Shown one piece after another: positions 42,206-50,917 of a stretch of DNA of 64,000 nt (its first letter is position 1; every line of letters begins with the position of its first letter). The notes below the pieces were generated by a model that was given only the letters and a program-made list of their open reading frames with translations, was not told the origin of the DNA and made no database searches. The position numbers and the translations under genes were made by a program. This DNA is from Variovorax sp. HW608. GTDB lineage: Bacteria > Pseudomonadota > Gammaproteobacteria > Burkholderiales > Burkholderiaceae_C. The stretch covers positions 7,094,229 through 7,158,228 of the forward strand of contig NZ_LT607803.1 of NCBI RefSeq assembly GCF_900090195.1, written 5' to 3'.

Positions 42206-42754
42206 CTATTTGTCCCCATCCGGCTTCAATTGCTTGAGCACCGCGAACGGATTCGGCCTGGCATCTTCCGAAGCCTCGAAATCGGGGTCGACCGCTGAAA
42301 GCCGTGCAGCTTCGGGACACACCTCATGGCGCGGCGTGACCGGGATTTCCATCAACAGTTCGTCCTCGATGAGCGCATGCAGATCGAACTCCCTGCTCGC
42401 GACCAGCACGTCTTCCTCGGCTTCCTCGTCTTCCGCGGCAGCGATCGTCTCGTCCGCGACGAAGCGAAACCAGCGATCGACGTCCAGGACCACGTCGACC
42501 GGCGCAAGGCAGCGTTGACAGACCATGGGCACGCGCGTGTGCGCGCTGAGGTTCAGCCACGGCACCGGCGCGCCGTCCGCACCGCGTCTGCGCTCGCCCT
42601 CGGCCTTCCACTGCACCGTGAGATCGTCGGACGGCTCGACCAGTTCGGCGTGCAGGCGCTGAAAGTTCCGCACCGGCTCGTCGCCTGAAATGGCGGCACC
42701 TGCTTCGGCAAAGCCATTCACGTCGAGTCGGCTGGGGACAAATTCTCTCGTCAT
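42206..42754 (-). CDS. yceD: YceD family (DUF177) 23S rRNA accumulation protein
   Basis: A 182-residue protein of the DUF177 family, which in E. coli and plants affects 23S rRNA accumulation. The metal-like pair PMVCQRCLAP at about residues 77-86 and the later EVCPEA are characteristic. A run of acidic residues (AAAEDEEAEEDV) sits between them. It is divergent from maf, 36 bp apart, and precedes rpmF, the conserved pairing. Confidence 0.92.
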   Translation of the reverse strand: MTREFVPSRLDVNGFAEAGAAISGDEPVRNFQRLHAELVEPSDDLTVQWKAEGERRRGADGAPVPWLNLSAHTRVPMVCQRCLAPVDVVLDVDRWFRFVADETIAAAEDEEAEEDVLVASREFDLHALIEDELLMEIPVTPRHEVCPEAARLSAVDPDFEASEDARPNPFAVLKQLKPDGDK

Positions 42755-42790
42755 CCGTTCAGTCTAAACCGCTCGCGCACAATCGCGGCC

Positions 42791-43372
42791 ATGCAACGCC
42801 AAGTGATCCTTGCCTCGACCTCGCGATACCGCCGGGAACTCATGCTCCGACTGCGCCTGCCCTTCGAGGTGCATGCGCCGGATGTAGACGAAACGCCGCA
42901 GGAGGGCGAAGCGCCGCGCGCGCTCGCAGAGCGGCTTGCCCTCGAAAAGGCCCGCGCGGTCGCACGGCGCTTTCCGGACGCCGTCGTGATCGGCTCGGAC
43001 CAGGTCGCCGATCTGGCCGGCGAGGCCCTTGGCAAGCCGGGGGACCATGCGCGCGCCACGGCCCAGTTGCGCCGCATGCGCGGCCAGACGCTGATCTTCC
43101 AGACGGCGGTCGCCGTCGTCTGCCAGGCCACCGAATTCGCGCAGGCCGACCTCGCGCCGGTGCGCGTGGTCTTCCGCGACCTCAGTGACGCGGCGATCGA
43201 GCACTATCTGCTCGCCGAGCAGCCCTATGACTGCGCGGGAAGCGCCAAGAGCGAGGGATTGGGCATTGCGCTGCTCGACGCCATCGACAGCGACGATCCG
43301 ACGGCGCTCGTCGGCCTGCCGCTGATTCGCACGGCCCGGATGCTGCGAGCCGCCGGAGTCGACCTGCTGTGA
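42791..43372 (+). CDS. Maf-like nucleotide pyrophosphatase (YceF type)
   Basis: A 193-residue house-cleaning enzyme of the Maf family that hydrolyses non-canonical nucleoside triphosphates. The N-terminal VILASTSRYRRELMLRLRLP is the family signature. VIGSDQVADLAGEALGKPGD carries the catalytic acidic residue, and SAKSEGLG is the C-terminal loop. The WRFRS-like YceF features suggest an m7GTP-type enzyme, but this is inference. It overlaps the next gene by four bases. Confidence 0.93.
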   Translation: MQRQVILASTSRYRRELMLRLRLPFEVHAPDVDETPQEGEAPRALAERLALEKARAVARRFPDAVVIGSDQVADLAGEALGKPGDHARATAQLRRMRGQTLIFQTAVAVVCQATEFAQADLAPVRVVFRDLSDAAIEHYLLAEQPYDCAGSAKSEGLGIALLDAIDSDDPTALVGLPLIRTARMLRAAGVDLL

Positions 43373-44136
43373 GCAGCCAGACCCGCGGCAAGCTCTATCT
43401 CGTGCCCGCTCCGCTGGACTTCGGGTGCGACGAGCAGCCGGACATCCAGGAAGCCCTGCCGCTCGGCACGCTCAAGGCGGCTGCACGGATCACCCACTGG
43501 ATCTGCGAGAACGCCAAGTCGGCGCGCGCCTATCTCAAGCGCGTCGACGCGGTCGCGCCGCTTGCCGCGCCCCTGCAGGAGCAGCGGATCCAGGAACTTC
43601 CGCGCGAGGTCCACAAGAAAGGCGATCACGGCGGGCAGTTCGACGCCCGGCCGCTCCTTGCCGCGGCACTCGAGGGCCATGACGTCGGCTTGCTCAGCGA
43701 AGCCGGCATGCCGGCCATCGCCGACCCTGGCTCGTCGGTGGCCAAGGCCGCGCATGACCTTGGCATCGCGGTCGTGCCGCTCGTCGGCCCCGTGTCGCTC
43801 TTGCTGACACTGGCCGCCAGCGGGCTCAACGGGCAGAACTTCGCCTTCGTGGGCTACCTCCCGCAGGACGCGGAGGCGCGAATCCGCCGCATCCGGGAAC
43901 TCGAGGCGCTGGCGCTCAAGACGGGCCAGACCCAGCTCTTCATCGAGACGCCATACCGGAACGCCGCACTGCTGCAGGCGCTGACGCAGACGCTGCAGCA
44001 CAACACCCGGCTGGCGGTCGCCAGCGGACTGACGCTCTCGTCATCCCGGATTCGAAGTCACACCGTGAAGACATGGCGCGCGATGCCGGGCCTGCAGGAC
44101 GAACGCATGCCGGCCGTGTTCGCGATCGGCCGCTAG
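43369..44136 (+). CDS. RsmI-like SAM-dependent methyltransferase
   Basis: A 255-residue tetrapyrrole-methylase-fold enzyme related to RsmI, the 16S rRNA C1402 2'-O-methyltransferase. It retains SEAGMPAIADPG near residue 103 and GPVSLLLTLAASGLNG, equivalent to the SAM-binding and substrate loops of RsmI. The N-terminus reads LYLVPAPLDFG instead of the usual LYVVATPIGNLGD, and the RsmI C-terminal extension is absent. It is therefore probably a paralogue rather than RsmI itself. It starts inside the maf stop, so the two are coupled. Confidence 0.8.
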   Translation: MSSQTRGKLYLVPAPLDFGCDEQPDIQEALPLGTLKAAARITHWICENAKSARAYLKRVDAVAPLAAPLQEQRIQELPREVHKKGDHGGQFDARPLLAAALEGHDVGLLSEAGMPAIADPGSSVAKAAHDLGIAVVPLVGPVSLLLTLAASGLNGQNFAFVGYLPQDAEARIRRIRELEALALKTGQTQLFIETPYRNAALLQALTQTLQHNTRLAVASGLTLSSSRIRSHTVKTWRAMPGLQDERMPAVFAIGR

Positions 44137-44284
44137 GCCCGCTGCCGACGATGACGGTCCCCTCCGCCCGCATGCGCTGGGCCTCGCGCGCACAGTTCTT
44201 CTCTTCCGGCTTCGTGTTCGCCACATGGGGCGTGCACATTCCCACGGTGAAGGCGTACTACCAGGTCAACGAAGCAGAGCTCGG

Positions 44285-44289
44285 TCTAG
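44285..44289. repeat. Target duplication left of the IS1634-family element
   Basis: TCTAG at 44285-44289 is repeated at 46238-46242. The match extends to CGGTCTAG (44282-44289 and 46235-46242) because the right end of the IS itself finishes with CGG. Confidence 0.75.
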
Positions 44290-44360
44290 TCCGAACTTTG
44301 AGCTGCGAATGAGCGCAACCCCTTGATCCTGCTGAGTTTGTTCAGCGAGGCTGGGTGGGC

Positions 44361-46100
44361 TTACTGGGTACAGGCGGGATTGACGGCGAGCAGCTTGAAG
44401 GCCTTGTCCTGCAGCGGCGTGGGCCGCGTGGTGATGACGATCTTGGCGTTCGGATTCAGGCTCGTGTGGGTGATGTTGTAGGCGAGCGTGGCCAGGTCCT
44501 GCAGCAGCGTGCGCAGGCTGTGCAGCGGCAATCCGTCGCTGGCGTGCTTCGATGTGTCCTTGTCGCGGGCGTGCTCGGAGCGCACCGCCTTGGCGACCGG
44601 AGAAGCCCGCTGGCCTTGGGCCTGCTCGAGGAACTCATCGTCGAACAGCATGGGCTTCAAACGCTCGCGCAGGTGCCATTCGACGTAGTAGGCGAGCATG
44701 CACAGGAAGACATGCGCGCGAACACGCTCGGTGTTGTAGTGGAAGACCGGCCGCACATGCAGATCCACCGTCTTCATCGAGCGGAACGCGCGCTCCACCT
44801 GGGCCAGGCTCTTGTAGGCGGCCACCGCCGAGGTGGCATCAAGCTGCTGGGCGCTCAAGCTGGTGCGGATCACGTACAGCCCGTCCAGCGCGGTCTCGCT
44901 GGCAATCGAATCGACCTTGCGCCGAAACGCGAACGTCGTCTCGGTGATCGTGAGCTCGAAGTGCTTGGCCACGTTGAAGCGGTCGATGAGGCGCCCCACG
45001 CGCAACGCGATGGCCTGCTCGCCGCGCAGCGGCTGGCGCGCACGCTGCGTGGCCGCGGCGATCTTGCCCAGATCGGCCTCGGTGGCCGCCAGCAACTCGC
45101 CGCGCTTGCGTGAGCGCTCGGCCGCCAGAAGTGGGTTGCGGCACACCACGAGCCGCTCGCCGGGAAAGTGCTCGCTGCTGACTTCGATGAGATTGCGCTC
45201 ATCGAACAGCGACGGCTGGAAGGGCCCGAGCTCGGCGGCCAGCTGCGCGATCTGCGGCGCGCGCAGACTGCTGATCCAGTCCATGCCCTGCGGCTTGAGC
45301 ACCTGCTCGATGCGTGCCGAGGTCAGCATCCCGCGATCGCCCACCCAGGTGATGCGTTCGATGCCAAAGCGCTGCTTGAGCTTGGCGACCTGCTCGGCCA
45401 CCGTGGCCGGGTCGCCCGTGTTGCCGGCGAACACTTCGACGGCGATCGGGCAACCATCGGCGGCGCAGACCAGCCCGAACACGATCTGTGGATCGTCGCG
45501 CTTGCCGTCGCGCGAGTGGCCGCGCGCGGCCAGCTCGCAGCAACGCCCCGTCAGCCAGGTCGAGGTGAGGTCGTACAGCACCAACGTGCTGCCGGCCAGA
45601 TGCTTGCGCGCCAGTCGTCGCTCGATCGCCGGCTGCGCGCCGTGCAGCCAGTCCAGCGCACGGTACAGATCATCGGCGCTGCACTGGCCCACGCCCAGCA
45701 CGCGGCCCAGCGAGTGGGTGGCGGTGTCGTCGTGCAACATGCGATGCGTCGCGAGCTTGGAGCCGGGCGTGAGCACGCGCGCCACGAGCATGGCCAGCAA
45801 CAGTGCGCGCAGGTCCTCGGGCGCGCTGGCAAACCAGGCCGGCGCGTCGCATTGGCGCGCGGCCGCCAGCACGGCGGCCACATGGCCGTGGGGCAGGCTG
45901 CGCTCGATGCTGAAGACCTCCTGCGCGTCGGGCACGGCCACGCCCCCGCGCAGCAACACCTTCAAGCCCTCTATGACCTCCGCACTCAGGCTCGACAGAT
46001 TGGCCAGCGTGCGCTTGCGCACCTTGCCGTCTTCGCGATAGGACTCGCGCAACAGGATCGCGGGGGGTGAGTCGCGGTTGGGGACGGCCTCGATGTACAT
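44361..46100 (-). CDS. IS1634 family transposase
   Basis: A 579-residue DDE transposase of the IS1634 group of IS4-like elements. The N-terminus (YIEAVPNRDSPPAILLRESY) is typical. Likely catalytic acidic residues are the Asp of LYDLTSTWLTGR, the Asp of WVGDRGMLTSARI and the Glu of LAQVERAFRSMKT. HVFLCMLAYYVEWHLRERL is the conserved segment after the last one. There is no frameshift or stop, so it is likely functional. Confidence 0.92.
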   Translation of the reverse strand: MYIEAVPNRDSPPAILLRESYREDGKVRKRTLANLSSLSAEVIEGLKVLLRGGVAVPDAQEVFSIERSLPHGHVAAVLAAARQCDAPAWFASAPEDLRALLLAMLVARVLTPGSKLATHRMLHDDTATHSLGRVLGVGQCSADDLYRALDWLHGAQPAIERRLARKHLAGSTLVLYDLTSTWLTGRCCELAARGHSRDGKRDDPQIVFGLVCAADGCPIAVEVFAGNTGDPATVAEQVAKLKQRFGIERITWVGDRGMLTSARIEQVLKPQGMDWISSLRAPQIAQLAAELGPFQPSLFDERNLIEVSSEHFPGERLVVCRNPLLAAERSRKRGELLAATEADLGKIAAATQRARQPLRGEQAIALRVGRLIDRFNVAKHFELTITETTFAFRRKVDSIASETALDGLYVIRTSLSAQQLDATSAVAAYKSLAQVERAFRSMKTVDLHVRPVFHYNTERVRAHVFLCMLAYYVEWHLRERLKPMLFDDEFLEQAQGQRASPVAKAVRSEHARDKDTSKHASDGLPLHSLRTLLQDLATLAYNITHTSLNPNAKIVITTRPTPLQDKAFKLLAVNPACTQ

Positions 46101-46224
46101 GGCTTCATGTATGGATCACGAATCGAGGAAATTCAAGTACAAAAATATCAATTTACATGGCTACATATTTGCACACAAAAATAGCCGAAACCCGCGCCAC
46201 GCTTGGGCTCCGGCTACTTCATGT

Positions 46225-46237
46225 GCTCAAAGTTCGG
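46225..46237. repeat. Right terminal inverted repeat of the IS1634-family element
   Basis: GCTCAAAGTTCGG is the exact reverse complement of 44291-44303. Confidence 0.9.
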
Positions 46238-47244
46238 TCTAGCGATGCTCGCCGCCGGCGTCGGTGCATTGCTGGGCCTGACCCAGGCAAGCCGCTGGAT
46301 CGGCCGGCACGGCGCCCGCCGCACGGCGGCGGTGTGCGGCTGCAGCTACGCGCTCCTTCTTTCCTGCCTGCTGCTCGCGCCCGGCTTTGTCGCCGTGCTC
46401 GCGCTGCTCGCCGCGTTCGGCGTCGCGACGAGCGTGTTCGACGTGGCGATCAACACCGAAGCGGCGCAGCTCGAACTGCGCAACGGCAAGCCGCTGATGA
46501 GCGGCATGCACGGCATGTTCAGTCTCGGCGGCATGGTCGGCGCGACGGGCGGCGCCGCGGCGATCGCCGCGGGCATGGCGGCCCAGCATCACCTGACGCT
46601 CGTCGCCGCCGCGATGGCGCTCACGATCGCTCTTTCATCGCGGTGGATGCTGCCGAAGGAGGCCACGGCCTTTCCGCACGCGGGCGAGGGCTTTCGCCTG
46701 CCGCGCGGCACGCTTGCCGTGCTCGGGCTGCTGGCCGCGCTGGGCCTGATCGCCGAAGGCGCGATCTACGACTGGAGCGTGCTCTACCTGGAGCAGGAAC
46801 TCGGCACCGTCCAGCAGGAGGCGGCGCTGGCCTATGGGAGCTTCTCCGCGGCCATGGCACTGGCGCGATTCGGCGGCGACGCGATGCGGGCTCGCTTCGC
46901 GCCCGCCGTGCTGCTGCGCGGCCGTGCCCTGCTGGCTGCCGCCTCGATGACGCTCGTGCTGGTCACGAGCGATCCGTGGATCGCGCTGGCCGGATTCGCC
47001 GGTGTCGGGGTCGGCTTCGCCAATGTGGTGCCGGTTCTCTTCGCGGCATCGGCGCGGGTGCCGGGCGTCGAGCCCGCACAAGGCATTGCGGCGGTCTCGG
47101 CAGCCGCCTACCTCGGCTTCATGGCCGGGCCGCCGGTGATCGGCTTCCTGGCGCAGATCAGTTCGCTGACTGCTGCGCTGTACCTGGTGGTTGCCTTTGC
47201 AGCGGCGCTTGCCGCTTCGGCGCGCTACACGGGCTCGGCCTGAT

Positions 47245-48288
47245 TCACCGCAGCGCCGGCGCGGCACGCAGCGCGCGCACCGATGCCTCGCCAAGCGCCG
47301 CGCCGAACCTCTTGGCGAGCCGCTCGGCCACATTGTCGCGGCGGGTGTAGTCGATGAGTTCTTCGGCCTTGATGACTTCGCGCGCGACGTAGTCCACGTT
47401 GCCGAGCTGATCCGCCAGGCCGAGTTCGATGGCCTGCTGGCCGCTCCAGAAGAGGCCGCTGAAGAGGCCCGGCACATTGACCTTGAGCCGATCGCCGCGG
47501 CCGCTCTTCACCACATCGATGAACTGGGTGTGGATCTGGTCGAGCATCTGCTGCGCGTGCGCGCGCTGGGCGTCGCTCATCGGGCTGAACGGATCGAGAA
47601 ATCCCTTGTTCTCCCCGGCCGTCAGCAGCCTGCGTTCCACGCCGACCTTCTCCATGATCCCCGTGAAGCCGAAGCCGTCCATCAGCACGCCGATGCTGCC
47701 GACGATGCTGGCCTTGTCGACGAAGATCTTGTCGGTCGCGGCCGCGATGTAATAGGCAGCCGAGGCGCAGGTCTCCTCGACCACCGCGTAGATCGGTTTG
47801 TCGTATTTGGCCCGCATCCGCTTGATCTCGTCGTTGATGATCCCGGCCTGCACCGGGCTGCCGCCGGGCGAATTGATGAGCAGGATCACGCCCTTGGCGC
47901 CCTCGTCCTCGAACGCGGTCTTCATCGCCGCGACCACGAACTCCGCGCTCGCATCGGCGCCGTCGCCGATTTCGCCCTTGATCTCGATCACCGCGGTGTG
48001 CGCCGTCGTCTTGGCCGCCGTCTGCGAACTGCGTGCGATCACGAACCACGCCAGCGCGACGAAGAAGGCCAGCCATGCCAGGCGGGTGAAGGTCTTCCAC
48101 CGGCGCGCGGCCCTTTGTTCCCTCAACGCGGCAAAGGCAAGCTTCTCCAGCGTCGCGCGCTCCCAGCCGGGCTGCTGGGTCGGGTCGTTTCTCGACATGT
48201 TTCTCGAGCCCCCCTGGGCGGTTGGTGAAGGCGCGGTGCGATCGAAGGGTTCGAAACCTTCGGGCTCCGTGCGGTTTGGATCTGTCAT
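47245..48288 (-). CDS. sppA: Signal peptide peptidase SppA (36K type)
   Basis: A membrane-anchored S49 serine protease that digests cleaved signal peptides. The 347-residue protein has one membrane span at about residues 67-86 after a long hydrophilic N-terminus. The core contains INSPGGSPVQAG, the nucleophile Ser in ETCASAAYYIAAATD and the general-base Lys in LTAGENKGFLDPFSP. The ATG at 48288 lies 1 bp after the Rieske gene stop; an internal ATG at about 48198 would give a shorter N-terminus. No second S49 domain is present, so it is the short form. Confidence 0.93.
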   Translation of the reverse strand: MTDPNRTEPEGFEPFDRTAPSPTAQGGSRNMSRNDPTQQPGWERATLEKLAFAALREQRAARRWKTFTRLAWLAFFVALAWFVIARSSQTAAKTTAHTAVIEIKGEIGDGADASAEFVVAAMKTAFEDEGAKGVILLINSPGGSPVQAGIINDEIKRMRAKYDKPIYAVVEETCASAAYYIAAATDKIFVDKASIVGSIGVLMDGFGFTGIMEKVGVERRLLTAGENKGFLDPFSPMSDAQRAHAQQMLDQIHTQFIDVVKSGRGDRLKVNVPGLFSGLFWSGQQAIELGLADQLGNVDYVAREVIKAEELIDYTRRDNVAERLAKRFGAALGEASVRALRAAPALR

Positions 48289-48289
48289 G

Positions 48290-48655
48290 TCAGAAAGCGA
48301 GAGGTTGGAGGTTCCAGGCAGTATGCCAGTGCACGACGCCGTCACGCTCGCTCAGATCGATCTTCACCAAGCCTCCGCGGCACGGGCCGCCGGCGCATTC
48401 GCCGGTGTCGGGCTTGTAGACCGCGCCGTGCGTCGCGCACAGGAGCCACTGGCCGCTGTCGTCGAAGAAGCGGTCGGGCTGGAAGTCCAGTTCCATCGCC
48501 ACGTGGCTGCAGCGATTCAGGTAGGCGTGCGCCACGCCTTCGAACCTGACCGCGAACGCGCGGCAGGCCTGACCCGCATGCACCACGTCGAACGGCACGG
48601 CGCGGCCGCCTTCGATCAGATCAGCGGCGTTGCACAGAGGAATGCATTCGCTCAT
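48290..48655 (-). CDS. Rieske [2Fe-2S] ferredoxin-like protein
   Basis: A small soluble protein of 121 residues with one Rieske domain. The cluster ligands are in CSHVAMELDF (Cys-x-His) and CATHGAVYKPDTGEC (Cys-x-x-His). The length and absence of a membrane span point to a NirD-like or ferredoxin-type protein rather than a respiratory Rieske subunit. It lies between the HAD phosphatase (10 bp) and sppA (1 bp). Its redox partner is unknown. Confidence 0.9.
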   Translation of the reverse strand: MSECIPLCNAADLIEGGRAVPFDVVHAGQACRAFAVRFEGVAHAYLNRCSHVAMELDFQPDRFFDDSGQWLLCATHGAVYKPDTGECAGGPCRGGLVKIDLSERDGVVHWHTAWNLQPLAF

Positions 48656-48665
48656 GCCCGGATTG

Positions 48666-49334
48666 TCATGCGTTCCCGAGTAGCCATTCAGCGAGGCCGG
48701 AAACCGAATGCGCCACGTGCAGCGGCGACAGCGGCTCGAAGCCGTCCGGCCCGTGCGCCCCGTAGCTCACGCCGACACTCGCGCAACCGGCGTTGATCGC
48801 GAGCTGGAGATCGTGCGTGGTGTCCCCGATCATCAGCGTGCGTTCGGGCGGCACGTCGAGCTCTTCCATGAGCTCCAGCAGCATGCGCGGATGCGGCTTG
48901 CCGAAGGTCTCGTCGGCCGTGCGGGAGGCATCGAAGCGGTCGCGCAGCGCGACCGTGGCGAGCGCCTCGTTCAGCCCCCGGCGCGACTTGCCGGTGGCGA
49001 CGGCCAGCAGATGGCCGCGCGCGCGCAGCGCATCCAGCATCGGCAGCACGCCCTCGAAGAGCACGACGTCGTCCTGGTGCTGGAGGTAGTGGTAGCGGTA
49101 GCGCGCGCCGAGCTCCGGGTACTTCTCCCGCGGAACATCCGGAGCCGCCTTGGCAAGCGCTTCGGCCAGGCCCAGGCCGATCACCCAGGCGGCGTCGCTT
49201 TCGCTGGGCCTGGCGCCACCGACGTCGACCACCGCGGCCTGGATGCAGCGGACGATCAAACGGGTCGAGTCGTAGAGCGTTCCGTCCCAATCGAAGGCGA
49301 TCAGGTCGAAGCGGCGGGAGCGTGTGTCAGTCAT
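48666..49334 (-). CDS. HAD-family phosphatase (phosphoglycolate phosphatase-like)
   Basis: A 222-residue HAD hydrolase with motif I FDWDGTLYDSTRL, motif II AVATGKSRRG, a Lys in TFGKPHPRML and motif IV MIGDTTHDLQLA. This is the Gph/PGP-like subclass. It overlaps the rluC stop region by 8 bp. A rluC-HAD pair is common in Betaproteobacteria; the physiological substrate is not evident. Confidence 0.92.
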   Translation of the reverse strand: MTDTRSRRFDLIAFDWDGTLYDSTRLIVRCIQAAVVDVGGARPSESDAAWVIGLGLAEALAKAAPDVPREKYPELGARYRYHYLQHQDDVVLFEGVLPMLDALRARGHLLAVATGKSRRGLNEALATVALRDRFDASRTADETFGKPHPRMLLELMEELDVPPERTLMIGDTTHDLQLAINAGCASVGVSYGAHGPDGFEPLSPLHVAHSVSGLAEWLLGNA

Positions 49335-50391
49335 GAGGGGCGGTCGATGGATGGGCAGCGAGCAGGTCGAGCGCCTCCGGCGGCATCAGGGCATTCAGCT
49401 CCGGCGGCAGATCGGCCTGGAGCGCCATGCGCTCGTGGCTCGCGGGATGGGTGAACTGCAGGCGCCAGGCGTGCAGGAACATGCGTTTGAGGCCGGCCTT
49501 CTGCAGCGCCCGGTTGCGCTCGAAGTTGCCGTATTTGTCATCGCCGGTGATGGCGTGGCCGGCCGAAGCGAGGTGAACGCGGATCTGATGCGTCCTGCCG
49601 GTCTTGATGGTGACGGCGAGCAGCGACACCGGCGCCCCGTCCCCCGGCAGGTTGAACCGGGCGAGCACCTTGACCAGCGTCACGGCGCGCATCGCGTCCG
49701 GATGGTCCTTGGCCACCACGCGCACGCGCCGCTCGCCGGCCTCGGCCCCGCCGGCCGCACCCGGCAGCAGGTATTTCGCCAGCGGTGCGTCGAGCACCTT
49801 CTTGTTCGCGGGCCAGCTGCCCTCGACCAGCGCGAGATAGGTCTTTCCGGTCTCGCGCTCGCGGAACTGGTCCTGCAATGCGGTCAGCGCCGAACGCTTC
49901 TTCGCGACCAGCAGGATGCCGGAGGTTTCCCGGTCGAGCCGGTGCACCAGTTCGAGGAAACGGGCCGCGGGCCGCGCCCGCCGCAACTGCTCGATGACGC
50001 CGAAGCTGACGCCGCTGCCGCCGTGCACGGCGACGCCGGCCGGCTTGTTGATGGCGACCAGCGCGTCGTCTTCGTGCAACACGGGGAATTCCCGGGGGGG
50101 CGTGGGCGGGGCCGCGCCCTCTTCCGCCCGCGCGGCGACCCTCACCGGGGGGACGCGCAGCACGTCGCCCTCGCAGAGACGGGTCTCGGCCTGCGCCCTG
50201 CCTTTATTGATGCGGACCTCACCCGAACGGATGATCCGGTAGACGTGCGTCTTCGGCACGCCTTTCAGTTGGCGGAAAAGGAAATTGTCGAGCCGTTGGC
50301 CGGCGGATTCTCCGTCGACCGTGAGAAAGCGAACTTCCGCCGCCCCGGGGCCTGGCTTCGCACCTATAATATTTTTCACCAGCGCGGTCAT
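49327..50391 (-). CDS. rluC: 23S rRNA pseudouridine synthase RluC
   Basis: It makes pseudouridines at 955, 2504 and 2580 of 23S rRNA in E. coli. The 354-residue protein has an N-terminal S4 domain (AGQRLDNFLFRQLKGVPKTH) and the RluA-family core with catalytic Asp153 in HRLDRETSGILLVAKK. The central loop GRTHQIRVHLASAGHAI is typical. It is divergent from rne, as in many Proteobacteria, across the 526-bp intergenic region. Confidence 0.92.
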   Translation of the reverse strand: MTALVKNIIGAKPGPGAAEVRFLTVDGESAGQRLDNFLFRQLKGVPKTHVYRIIRSGEVRINKGRAQAETRLCEGDVLRVPPVRVAARAEEGAAPPTPPREFPVLHEDDALVAINKPAGVAVHGGSGVSFGVIEQLRRARPAARFLELVHRLDRETSGILLVAKKRSALTALQDQFRERETGKTYLALVEGSWPANKKVLDAPLAKYLLPGAAGGAEAGERRVRVVAKDHPDAMRAVTLVKVLARFNLPGDGAPVSLLAVTIKTGRTHQIRVHLASAGHAITGDDKYGNFERNRALQKAGLKRMFLHAWRLQFTHPASHERMALQADLPPELNALMPPEALDLLAAHPSTAPHD

Positions 50392-50917
50392 GTAAGTGCT
50401 TGATTAATCAGAAGTTTAGAGCACTGCAGGAGGCGCTGTGAGGTCGATGCCGCTTTGATGTCGAGCCCGCAGGCCACGCGCAAATGCGCAAGGCGGCAGG
50501 CGCTTCATCCGAGTCAAGCCGACGCCCACGAAACACCATACGGAATACCCCAGCCGGCAGCTTCAGGCTGTCTGCGGATCGAAGCGAGACCCTCGTGTTG
50601 ATGCTACTGGTTCAACTTGTCCTGCGCTGGCTGATGCCGGTGAGCACGGGCATTGAGCCGCCAGCCGTGCGCATCACCATTGCGCCAGTCGCCGTCGAAA
50701 AGACGGCAAGTCAGCACCCGATCGGGCTCGCACCCATCCACGCGCCCCCGCCCTGGCCCGCATTGAGCTGATGCTCCATGCGGCTGCCGCCATCCGCGCG
50801 GCAGTCCAGGCCAAGGCCTAGCGGCAATTCCTTCGTTTCGCGGCGCGCCGTCCGTGCATCGTGAGGTCCGTCATGGACCGGTAAGACGAGACGAAACATA
50901 GAGAAGGACAACGCATC
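50392..50917 (+). other. rluC-rne divergent intergenic region, probable rne leader
   Basis: This 526-bp gap between divergent rluC and rne contains no convincing gene. A 10-bp palindrome TGATTAATCA lies at 50400-50409, near the rluC start. A small hairpin GGTCC-GTCAT-GGACC at 50865-50879 lies about 40 bp before the rne ATG. A long structured leader is expected because RNase E autoregulates its message through its leader in enterobacteria; whether that holds here is inference. A short open frame at 50484-50771 lacks a ribosome-binding site and family features. Confidence 0.5.

Larger units (their letters stand above)
44290..46237 (-). mobile_element. IS1634 family insertion sequence
   Basis: The 1948-bp element has a perfect 13-bp terminal inverted repeat, CCGAACTTTGAGC at 44291-44303 and its complement at 46225-46237. 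One extra T sits at the left edge. It carries a single intact transposase gene on the minus strand and an AT-rich promoter side at 46101-46237. It is inserted in the antisense direction in codon 47 of an MFS transporter gene, flanked by the TCTAG duplication. Confidence 0.92.
44151..47243 (+). pseudogene. MFS transporter gene split by an IS1634-family element
   Basis: Bases 44151-44289 encode the first 46 residues (MRWASRAQFFSSGFVFATWG, then VHIPTVKAYY). The frame resumes exactly at 46243 with AMLAAGVGALLGLTQASRW, giving 379 residues when the insertion is removed. The rebuilt protein is a full-length 12-span MFS member resembling YbjJ. No other defect is visible, so the insertion appears recent. 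The split gene is presumably inactive; the downstream ORF from 46203 starts inside the IS and would lack the first membrane span. It converges on sppA with a 1-bp gap. Confidence 0.88.

Noticed and set aside
50484..50771. Small open frame in the rne leader
   Set aside because: No ribosome-binding site, no family resemblance and a composition like non-coding GC-rich DNA.
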